DNA of 64,000 bases. It comes from Crotalaria pallida. Its lineage: Eukaryota > Streptophyta > Magnoliopsida > Fabales > Fabaceae. Where the stretch lies: positions 71,195,001-71,259,000 of the forward strand of contig CM075656.1 of NCBI GenBank assembly GCA_037953625.1. The letters run 5' to 3'. Under the pieces are notes generated by a model. That model had not been told where the DNA came from. It worked only from the letters and a program-made list of their open reading frames with translations, and did not search any database. The position numbers and the translations under genes were made by a program. Below are positions 55,978-64,000 of this stretch, piece by piece (position 1 is the first letter of the stretch; each line of letters begins with the position of its first letter).

Positions 55978-57045
55978 TGGTACAGTTTTTAGGAGACCAT
56001 TTGTTGAAGAATTTATGAACTTCTGCTTTGACAGATTTGAAGTGGGGATTTGGGCTTCTTCAAAGGAGTTAGTATATATCAAGATTTTAGAATTTTAATT
56101 TTTGTTCAAATATATAACCTTATTTTGCTCTTGATATTTTTCTTATAAAGTTACCGTCATCTTTTTTAACAGGCACAATATTAACGCTGCATTAAAATGT
56201 TCCATAGGATTATCGAAAAACCGATTGTTATTTGTTTGGGTATATATCCTAACCTTAATAGATTCTTTTTTTTAATGATAAAATATGTGGTGACTTATAT
56301 GTAATATTTAAATGTTTGATTGTTCAAATGTGTTATAAGGATCAAGACCAATGTTTGGATTCTGGGTTCTTTTCCTTGGAGAATAAACACAAGCCTCTGT
56401 TTTTCAAGGAATTGAAGAAAGTATGGGAGAAAGTCAAGAAAGGAGGCCCATATTCAGCATCAAATTCCTTGCTCATTGATGACAAACCTTACAAGGCTTT
56501 TCTTAATGCTGTAATATACTACTATATACTCCTTTGTTTTCATTATTCTTTTCGTTTAAACCACTTTCAATTATTTTTATGGACATCAAAATTTTGGTTT
56601 TGTGCACGTAAAAAATTGACATTATACATTATTTGATTTTTTTTAAGAGTATTTTTAAACATGTATATGAAGTGAAATAATATGTTTCAAACGTTTTTAA
56701 ACATTGCAAATTGTAGCCCAACACAGCAATATTCCCAGAGTCATATAAGATGGAGAATAAAGAAGACAAGATATTGGGTGAGAAGTTACATTATTAATAG
56801 TGATTTGGTATTACCATTTTTATTGTTGATTTTTTTTTAATATTTTGAAGTTGTTTTTAATTATTAATTGTGTAGACCCAAAAGGAGAGCTTTGTTCATA
56901 CTTGGAAGGTCTTGCCGATGCGAATGATGTTCAGTCTTATGTGAAGGAGAATCTATTTGGTCAACCTGCAATCACTTCTTCTCATACTGATTTTGATTAT
57001 TATTCGAAAGTGAAAGAAAGTCTGCGCAGGAGAGGATATAGATGA
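55583..57045 (+). CDS. FCP1/SCP-like HAD protein (NLI-interacting-factor family), probable pseudophosphatase
   Basis: Six exons join in frame to 274 residues: 55583-55856, 55986-56067, 56173-56239, 56340-56510, 56717-56777 and 56876-57045. All introns are GT/AG and all are short. The start is the first ATG (MARNNKSY). Residues 1-50 are Ser/acid-rich and probably disordered. The FCP1-homology domain covers about 53-260: motif I LLVLNLNNLLV (57-67), VFRRPFVEEFM (92-102), motif II IWASS (113-117), LLFVWDQDQC (137-146), the KPL lysine region (159-161) and motif IV LLIDDKPYKAFLNA (185-198). FCP1/SCP enzymes dephosphorylate Ser/Thr on RNA polymerase II tails or other proteins, using the first Asp of DxDx(T/V). 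Plant relatives usually read LDLNGLL; here both that Asp and the Gly are Asn (N60, N63), so the nucleophile is lost while the DD of motif IV is kept. It is probably a soluble protein that binds phosphoproteins without hydrolysis. Intact splicing argues against decay. Confidence 0.88.
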
Positions 57046-57984
57046 ACAAAGCTTTACTATTACCACCGCTTTATATAAGCAAATTCTGCACTTTATCTTA
57101 ATATTGATAATAAGTCCATTACCAACTGCTAGAGTTCAATATTCCAATATCATTTGAGTATTGATGAGTATGAATGTCTTTATACATTGATGAGATTAAA
57201 TTTTGTGTGAAATATCATTCTCAATTATATATATTGATTAAATTCTTTCATATATAACAATCAAAGTCATTATAATTTTGTTTGTGCATCCTCGAGATTC
57301 TTTTGATTTCATGGTGCATAACCTTAGTTTACCTTATTGTGCCCTTGAAGAAAAGAAAGGATGATCAAACAATGCTTGTGAGATATTGAGATTTAGCATT
57401 ATTGTTATATATATAAACATAATAAAAAGAATATTCTTGGAAGGTTGAAGAAAATTGTTTCCATTTTGTGGTGTTTGCGTTTCGATTTGGAACAGTCATA
57501 AGATAATAATATTTTATGTCGAATTATTTTTTATTTAAGTTTGGTTAGGATGACTTAAATAATCAAATCTTATTCGATCTAATTAAAAAAATACTAACCA
57601 TTTTTGGTTTGTTTCGTTATAAGTTTTTATTTATTTTTTAATTTCTTTTTTAAAATATAAGCTGAATAGTAGAAGTTGATTTATTAAACTCCTATTTCAA
57701 ATAGTGAAGTAAGGTTGAATTTAAACATGCAATGAACCTATTCATATCAGAAAAAAAAAATTTGGCGATTTGAATGTTTGAAAAATTATAGCAAAAAAAT
57801 TTATAAGGTTTTCTTAATCTCAGCCTTAATAAAAGCCTAAAAGTGAATGTATTTTTATTCTACCAATACAACACTTCCTAATGAAATACATCCACTTTTA
57901 GCCTTTTATAGGTTAAGAAAACCCAAATTTATAAATAATTTAGTGTTCTACATTTTCCCTGTATTATTATTTTAGGAACATTCA
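57046..57984. other. 3' flank of the HAD gene, non-coding
   Basis: No gene recognised. A palindrome-like pair TTTTCTTAATCTCAGCCT...TTTTATAGGTTAAGAAAACCC lies near 57809-57925. Confidence 0.4.
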
Positions 57985-58002
57985 CTACTGGAAAAAGTAG
58001 TT

Positions 58003-58225
58003 TTAAAATCGGTCGTTTTGGACTTTTGAAATCGGTCGTCGTGGTGATGTTGAAAACGGTGGAATTAAAAGTGAAACTTTTAAAATCGGTCGTTATGACC
58101 GATTTCAAAAGTACTTTTGAAATCGGTCTTTTTGACCGATTTCATAAAATATTTTTGAAATCGGTCATAACGACCGATTTTAAAAGACAGTACTTTTGAA
58201 ATCGGTCATAATGACCGATTTTAAA
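58003..58225. repeat. CACTA left subterminal repeats
   Basis: About ten alternating copies of AAATCGGTC(G/A)T and GACCGATTT, several pairing as GACCGATTTCAAAA/TTTTGAAATCGGTC hairpins. These are the expected transposase-binding repeats of CACTA elements. Confidence 0.85.
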
Positions 58226-58467
58226 AGTCTTTTTTTTTTGCCTCTTTATACATTCCCTGCTGCATGAAATTAAAAATTTTCTTTTTTGCACAGAAGAATA
58301 ACCCAATTACAGAACCTAAGCAAACTAAAATTCATAAGCAAAATTCATATCAAACTAACAATAATCTTGAAGTAGAAATTTTCCATACAGACACAAAGAA
58401 CCACATGTATTTTCCAAATAACCTATCTTTGCACTAATAGACACATAAGCAGACAGAAACAAAAGGA

Positions 58468-58990
58468 GCCTGCACTATGAGTTGCTTGATACTTGCTGAT
58501 AGTTTCAAGCCATAAGAGTGGTTTCTTGATAAATGCCAGTGGTGAAAATAAAGCTGCCGATCCACCACTTACAAGAGATGTAAAAAGTCCCCCAATCAGC
58601 CCCATGTCATGATACTGAGGAAGCCAGCTTACGAGCACTGTCCTTGAGGTGCTCTTGTATCTACTTCGCATCAACTTCACATTGTGAATAAGCGCACCAT
58701 GAGTAATCATAACTCCTTTAGCATCACCAGTTGAACCCGAGGTAAATTGCAAGAAACATATATCACCAGGCTGAGTTTCACTTTGATCAGCTAGATGATC
58801 CAAAACCATACTTTTGGAATTCTTGACCCAAGTATCAGTGTGAAGCCATGGAAGATTTGGCCATCGAGCTGAGGATTTCCCATTTTTTCTGGTTAATGAG
58901 ATGAAATTTTTCAGTGAACCTGCACGGACTGCTGAGTGATAAGCTACCGTTGATAAAATTGACACTATGCCACATGACTTGGCAACAATT
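58468..58990 (-). pseudogene. Fragment of a fatty-acyl-AMP ligase-like (AMP-binding) gene
   Basis: The minus-strand frame of about 170 residues matches the core of the ANL adenylation superfamily. The P-loop-like motif FTSGSTGDAKGVMITHG is at residues 74-90, SWLPQYHDMGLIGG at 113-126 and SPLAFIKKPLLWLETISKYQ at 141-160. The YHDMG form and the inserted region are typical of FAAL-type enzymes, which activate fatty acids as acyl-adenylates. Homology stops at the HSAG (166) boundary, after which the frame runs into unrelated residues; upstream, only a short in-frame stretch precedes a stop. The N-terminal third, ACP-binding and C-terminal lid are absent. It sits in the CACTA element on its minus strand, so it is most likely a captured fragment. 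It could instead be exon remains of a decayed local gene. Confidence 0.8.
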
Positions 58991-59119
58991 CCTCACCTTT
59001 TCCTGTCAGTAGCACAATAAGAATTAACAGCATTCAAATTCCAAGTCAGAGAACTAAGAAATAATGTTTATGTATCCATAACATACTGACAGTAGAGACT
59101 AGAGAGTTGAGACTGACTT

Positions 59120-59324
59120 GGATTTCTAATGTAAGTGATATAACAGATACATAATCATCAGCAACTTTAATATCTTGATATTTTCCAGTGGAAGGGTCAA
59201 TAACAGCTAGCTTGTGAGAATCTAGTTCTTCTAGTGCAGAACCTGTCTCTTTTGCCAAGTGAAAGATGACTAATGCACTGCTTGCAGCAAGAACTTGCCC
59301 GCCCAAATCATAAACTTTTCCTGC
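59120..59324 (-). pseudogene. Exon-like fragment of unassigned gene
   Basis: On the minus strand a good acceptor (CTATGCAG) precedes about 67 coding-looking residues: VYDLGGQVLAASSALVIFH, then GSALEELDSHKLAVIDPSTG. It ends at a possible GT donor near 59121. Composition is protein-like, with helix-like and hydrophobic segments. I do not recognise the family. It may be another piece of the same captured gene as 58468-58990 or come from a second gene. Confidence 0.5.
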
Positions 59325-59396
59325 ATAGGAATTTAAATACACAGTCACAAGTCTTAGTTACTTAAATCAAATTGAGTGCAACCAAGATAGATATAT

Positions 59397-59401
<5 letters not shown>

Positions 59402-59443
<42 letters not shown>
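59402..59443. repeat. (TA)n microsatellite
   Basis: About 21 uninterrupted TA units. Confidence 0.95.
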
Positions 59444-59447
<4 letters not shown>

Positions 59448-60850
59448 TTAATTAAAGGCTTTCTAACACAATACAAAAAAGTTGCATTCAGGACTAGAGC
59501 ATATTTGTGTGCTGCTATATTGTAAGGCTAAGAACCAACATTTAAATTATTGAAGAAGTTTGCAACTTAGGAAAACAAAAAGCAAAAAATCTCTTTTCTA
59601 AATCAGGTGGTTTCTTACTTTCTTCTAATATGAGAAGTTGGTAAATTCAGAAAAGAGAAGCTTTTGCTAGTACTTAAAATCGAACCAAACCTGCAAGCAT
59701 TAGAAGAAGTTGGAAACTAAATTGCAAGCACTAGAAATCGAAACAAAAATAGAAGCATTAGAAATAAAAAAAACTGCAATTGCAACAACAAGAACTGCAA
59801 TTTAAAAAAACTCTGAACATAAAGCAGATTCAGTTGGGTTTGATCCCAAGATGAAGTAGTCCCAAATGAACTTGGTGTCACCTAAGCTAAGGTTCTTGAG
59901 CATTAGGTAGCATTTGCTGCGTGGAATTAATAAAAGAGGAAGCAATTTTCTAGTGGTTATATTCTAATGGTCACCTAAGCTAACCAAATATGATGGTTAT
60001 TTATTTGTTCTTACTAAAATCTAACTTTCTAAATACTGATTTCTTGTAAAAACTATTTGATATCAGATGATTATATCAAAATAGTTCAGTCTTATTAAAA
60101 AGTATACTATTAGGGATGCACTATTAAATGAATTGCCCTCCGAATAAAGATAAATGTTTGAATCTTAAAAACAATGCTTTTAAAAATAAGAAATAAAAAA
60201 TCCAATATATGTCAAAGAAAGTACCACATCCTAACTGTATGGGATAAAACACAATCAAATATATCAAAAAGTATGCCAATATATGAGCATTATGAAACTA
60301 AGCATTATGCACTACAATCACTGATTGACAAGATAAAACACAATCCACAACAAATCAAAAAGTAATCACACTCTTTTATAGGTGGGGGATAACATTTGCC
60401 TTTAACAATCAAATATATCAATCAATTGTTACACAGTAGTATGAATGCAATGCAAAGTAGGTGTTTACATACTAGTCACTAACTATTAGTAAAAGCATAA
60501 GAGCAGAAAAAATAGTAAATCCACAAGGCTAATAAATGTATTAATAAGCAAAAGAAGAAAATAAATAAAAAGAAGAGGGGAAATGGTCTGACACTAGAGC
60601 ATGTGGAAAATATTTTGTGTAAAATAAGACATTGAGGAGGCAATTAATCATCTTATTTTCTAGTCGTTGTTTTCCTTTTATTTTTCTGTACCCTTTGAAA
60701 TAATGATGGAATTAATAAAAGAGGAAGCAATTTTCTTTATCTGCTCTGCTTTGGTGTTATCATTGCAAGTAAAAAGGAAGAAGACATGGAGGAAAGGCTA
60801 AACCAGACAAGGGTTAGTACCTTTGCACAGAGCTTGGCGGATTCGGATGC
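59444..60850. other. Unassigned interior of the CACTA element
   Basis: Non-coding. The phrase GGAATTAATAAAAGAGGAAGC followed by AATTTTCT occurs twice, near 59924 and 60710. Intron-like AT-rich composition. Confidence 0.4.
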
Positions 60851-60855
60851 TATAA

Positions 60856-60890
<35 letters not shown>

Positions 60891-60892
60891 TA

Positions 60893-61200
60893 TTACCTAA
60901 CCGGAGAGGAGCAGCGGCGTGGTTGACCAAGGGAGCGGCGTGGCGGCGGAGAGGAGAGGACGAACCGGAGAAGGAGACGAACCGGAGAGGAGAGGACGAA
61001 CCGGAGAGGAGACGAATCGGAGAAGGAGACGAATCGAGGAGGGAGACGAACCGGAGAAGGAGACGAACCGGAGAGGAGAGGACGAACCGGAGAGGAGACG
61101 AATCGGAGAAGGAGACGAATCGAGGAGGGAGACGAACCGGAGAGGAGACGAACCGAGGAGGGAATCGACGGCGCGATTCGGTTGAGCAGCGGCAACAGCG
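60893..61200. repeat. GC-rich minisatellite GACGAACCGGAGAGGA
   Basis: A short motif GACGAA(C/T)CGGAGA(A/G)GGA is repeated more than ten times, with an 86-bp higher-order unit visible at 60959 and 61045. Long open frames on both strands (for example minus 60850-61278 and plus 60923-61213) come from this repeat. The minus frame has a leader-like hydrophobic start (residues 8-20) but is otherwise Arg/Ser/Pro/Phe repeats, so I do not call a gene. Confidence 0.85.
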
Positions 61201-61377
61201 TCGCGGATTGTGAGTGAGAAAGAAAATGAAAATGGATAGAAAGAAGAAGAAGAATGAGAATTGGAGATGGGGGCGCACTGTAGAGGAATAAATGGAAATA
61301 ATTAGGGTTCCCTGGGGAGTGACTGATTATTTACTAAAATGCCACCGCATTTCTACATTCTAACTCGGTCAACGGTG

Positions 61378-61500
61378 ACCGATTTCAAAAATACTTACGA
61401 AATCGGTCGTTTTGACTGATTTTAAAAGATAAAAAATTAAAAATTAAAAAAAAAAGAAAAAATACTTACGAAATCGATCGTTTTGACCGATTTTAAAAGA
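61378..61500. repeat. CACTA right subterminal repeats
   Basis: GTGACCGATTTCAAAAATACT, AAATCGGTCGTTTTGAC and AAATCGATCGTTTTGACCG are the same motifs as at 58003-58225. Confidence 0.8.
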
Positions 61501-61850
61501 TAAAAAAATTAAAAAGAAAAAAAAGAAAAAATAATTACGAAAAATTAAATTTAATAATAAAGAAAATGTACTGTTTGTTTAATTTTTTAAACTAAAAACG
61601 TATTATTAATTGGATTTGAGTTGTTCTTGTGCAGCCAATTGAGTTCCTACAAAAGTTATCAAGATGTTATTAGCTCTGAGTTCAATTTTTAGGAAAAACA
61701 CCGTTGGTAGAGACACTTTTATAGTCTTGAAGCAAATTAGTCTTTTGGACCCATTAATAGTGGTGGAATTTTGAGAATATTGTGACCTTGCAAAAAGCAT
61801 AGATTTAAAAAAAAACATTTAACTACATTTTTTTTCTTTTATCTTATATT

Positions 61851-62321
61851 CAGGATTCATTTGGTCCTTAATCTTTTTTTTTAACTTATTTTGGTCCTTT
61901 ATTTTTTTTTTGAAAAATTCAATTTGGTCATTTCGTCATAAATTTATTTAGTTTTATCCAACATATTTACACCATTACCAATATATTGATAGAGCTTGAC
62001 ATTTATCTTTGCGGCTCTATCGAAAGATCTTCGATTGCCATCTGGATTCATATCTATATCACATTGTCATCTCTGTTCATATCGATGAACCATCATCGCT
62101 AGCCTGCTTGCTTCACCAATTGCGAAGAAACACCATGTTTCTAGCCTTCGTCGGGTGGTGGCTTGGATTTTTTAGATTTTAGTAACATTTTCCATCTTTT
62201 GGTAGTGAACAAGAATATTTCAATAAAATTAACACTGCTATGAAATACCAAGTTGAATTTTTTGAAAAAAAAATAAAGGATCAAAATAAATTTAAAAGAG
62301 TTAAGGATTAAACTGAATCTT
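61851..62321. mobile_element. Inverted-repeat element, non-coding
   Basis: Left arm CAGGATTCATTTGGTCCTTA, then TTATTTTGGTCCTTTATT and AAATTCAATTTGGT. Right arm ACCAAGTTGAATTTTT, then AATAAAGGATCAAAATAAA and AAGGATTAAACTGAATCTTG. Arms of about 75-80 bp. No target duplication determined. Confidence 0.7.
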
Positions 62322-62451
62322 GAAAATAAATTAAAGGACAAAAATGTAATTAAGTCTTAAAAAAACTAATGGAATAGTTATCCTATTCCTTTCTTTTGAA
62401 AGGCCAAACAATCCATATAATTTCGACAAGTAAGTTAATTTATTTAACAAA

Positions 62452-63462
62452 GGGTTTTAATTTATTGATCCCCTACTTAATCATTTGACCCCCTTTTTTT
62501 GCCAAAACCCAAAATTGCCCTTTTTTTTTGGAATTTGTCACTCACGCTGGGGTGCCAGCGAGCAGTCAAAAAACAAAAAAATATACTGCTCGCTGGGGGG
62601 TCAGAGAGCTGTGTAAATTTACACACTTGCTGACCCTGGAGAGAGCTAGCTTTAAAAATAGGATTTTTCACTAGCTTTCTCGGGGGTCAGCTAGCTTGTA
62701 ATTTTACAAAGCTCGCTGACCCCTCAGCTAGCTAGCTCTCTCGGGGGTCAGCCAGCTTGTAAAAATTACAAGCTAGCTGACCCCCGAGAGAGCTAACTTT
62801 AAAAATTACAAGCTAGCTGACCCCCGAGAGAACTAGCATATGGAAAAACAAGCAAACATCACAAAAAACGTGTACTCGCCAGCGAACATCACAAAAATTG
62901 CACGCTCGCTGGGGGGCCAGCGAGCAATCAAAAAACAAAAAAATTATATTGCTCCTGGGGGGTCAGCGAGCTGTGTAAATTTACACACTCGCTGACCCTG
63001 GAGAGAGCTAGCTTTAAAAATAGGATTTTTCATTAGCTCTCTCGGGGGTCAGCTAGCTTGTAATTTTACAAAGCTCGCTGACCCCTCAGCTAGCTAGCTC
63101 TCTCAGGGGTCAGCTAGCTTGTAATTTTTACAAGTAAGCTGACCCTGAGAGAGCTAGCTTTAAAAATAGGACTTTTCACTAGCTCTCTCGGGGGTCAGCT
63201 AGCTTGTAAAAATTACAAGCTAGCTGACCCCTTTTTACAAGCTAGCTGACCCCCGAGAGAGTTAGCATATGAAAAAACAAGCAAACATCACAAAAAAAAC
63301 GTGTACTCGCCAGCAAACATCACAATTTTTTTTTTGTTTTTTGACTGCTCGCTGGCCCCCAAGCGAGCGTGTCATAAACCCAGAAAAAAAAGGGCAATTT
63401 TGGATTTTGACAAAAAAAAAAGGGGTCAAGTGATTAAGTGGGGGGTCAATAAATTAAAACCC
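62452..63462. mobile_element. Mutator-type foldback element with nested palindromes
   Basis: 1011 bp with GGGTTTTAATTTATTGA termini inverted at both ends and a perfect 9-bp duplication TTTAACAAA (62443-62451 and 63463-63471). The inside is a series of palindromes built from AGCTCTCTCGGGGGTCAGCT and its complement around TTGTAAAAATTACAA, plus CGCTGGGGGGTCAGCGAGC-type blocks. Almost the whole element can fold on itself. The 64-codon minus frame at 62477 is spurious. No transposase. Confidence 0.9.
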
Positions 63463-63576
63463 TTTAACAAAAGCTAGCTTAAGCAACATATTATATATGA
63501 ACAAAGCTAGAAGATTACAAAGGTATCAAAAACGCTCAAAAGGTGTTATGGCCACCTTAAGTCCAACTCCCTTACC

Positions 63577-64000
63577 CTTTGTTTGGTTTGAGAGAATTTG
63601 GGGAGAGAGATTTTGGAGGAAGAGAAAATAAAAAGAAAAGAGAGTTTTCACTTGTTTGGTATTGCAGAGAAAATGAGAGGAGAGAAAAAAATATGTGGGA
63701 TCCACCAAAAAAAGTTTTCTCCTCTTCGCAGGCGAGATTTTGGAGAGAAATGGAGCTAAGATGCCTTGGGTGTTGTGCAACCTTGTGTTATACTGCTTCG
63801 TTTTATTTTTTATTCATGCTTCTGCATCCTTTTCTTTTTTTGTTCATTGTTATGCTTTTTTTCTTTTTATAACTGTACAACAAGCTTAACTCTGTCTGCT
63901 TTTGTTTTTTTTTATATTTTGATACAATTTTTTTAATGAATATTTTTTTAATTAAAATTTTTATTATGTATTTTTATTTTTATAAAAAAGAATTTATTTA
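63577..64000. mobile_element. Left end of a TTGTTTGGTT-type TIR element (runs past the window)
   Basis: Starts CCTTTGTTTGGTTTGAGAGA and continues with the purine-rich arm (GGGGAGAGAGATTTTGGAGG), as in 11457, 24241 and 36848. The pyrimidine-rich arm is not seen before the window ends. The frames at 63579 and 63695 are translations of it. Confidence 0.6.

Larger units (their letters stand above)
57985..61510. mobile_element. CACTA-type transposon carrying host gene fragments (right end missing)
   Basis: The left end CACTACTGGAAAAAGTAG is a CACTA terminus. Subterminal repeats AAATCGGTC(G/A)T and GACCGATTT follow in both orientations to 58225, and the same repeats recur at 61378-61500, marking the right subterminal zone. 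No matching CCAGTAGTG end is found, so the right end is lost or diverged. The interior has no transposase motif but contains minus-strand exon-like pieces of a fatty-acyl-AMP-ligase-like gene and a further exon-like piece. This is the structure of a gene-capturing (Pack-type) CACTA element. Confidence 0.8.

Noticed and set aside
60850..61278. 142-codon minus frame with a hydrophobic start, possible secreted protein
   Set aside because: Most of it is translated minisatellite, with equally long frames on the opposite strand.

Overview
The window looks like intergenic DNA from a eudicot plant nuclear genome. It is AT-rich, split genes have GT/AG introns, and most of it is made of nested plant transposable elements: Copia and other LTR elements, Stowaway and Mutator MITEs, a CACTA element, Helitrons, tRNA-derived SINEs and an RTE-type LINE. 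The species cannot be fixed from the sequence alone. Only two loci look like intact host genes. Most long open frames in the window are repeat or low-complexity translations.

Layout. At 1-7.7 kb a putative Helitron is interrupted by a 5.0 kb minus-strand Copia derivative (2557-7594) with two LTRs, a PBS, a PPT and a gag frame but no pol. At 8.6-9.5 kb lies a 5'-truncated RTE LINE. From 9.6 to 15.3 kb there are Stowaway MITEs, one with a Mutator-type MITE nested in it, and larger non-coding elements. At 15.7-20.9 kb lies a 5.2 kb LTR element with identical 5-bp target duplications, no recognisable pol, a GC-rich insert-like segment and a 1.1 kb array of 32-bp hairpin-forming repeats. From 21 to 48 kb there are MITEs, at least six SINEs or SINE fragments (several with clear target duplications), a foldback element inserted in a TA microsatellite, a second Helitron with multiplied 5' ends, and a solo LTR related to the Copia element.

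Genes. A single-exon minus-strand gene (47880-48317) encodes a 145-residue acidic protein with a GHGGKFTWEGP motif. It has a TATA box, a heat-shock-element-like site and a G-box upstream. A six-exon plus-strand gene (55583-57045) encodes a 274-residue FCP1/SCP-like (NLI-interacting-factor) HAD protein whose nucleophilic aspartate position is asparagine, so it is probably a pseudophosphatase.

After 49 kb there is a 2.9 kb solo LTR with a perfect target duplication (49198-52138). A CACTA-ended element (from 57985) carries minus-strand fragments of a fatty-acyl-AMP-ligase-like gene, an example of host gene capture. A 1.0 kb Mutator-type foldback element with a perfect 9-bp target duplication lies at 62452-63462. 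The two host genes show no functional link to each other. The main story of the window is layered transposition, and several insertion orders can be read directly from target duplications and empty-site comparisons.
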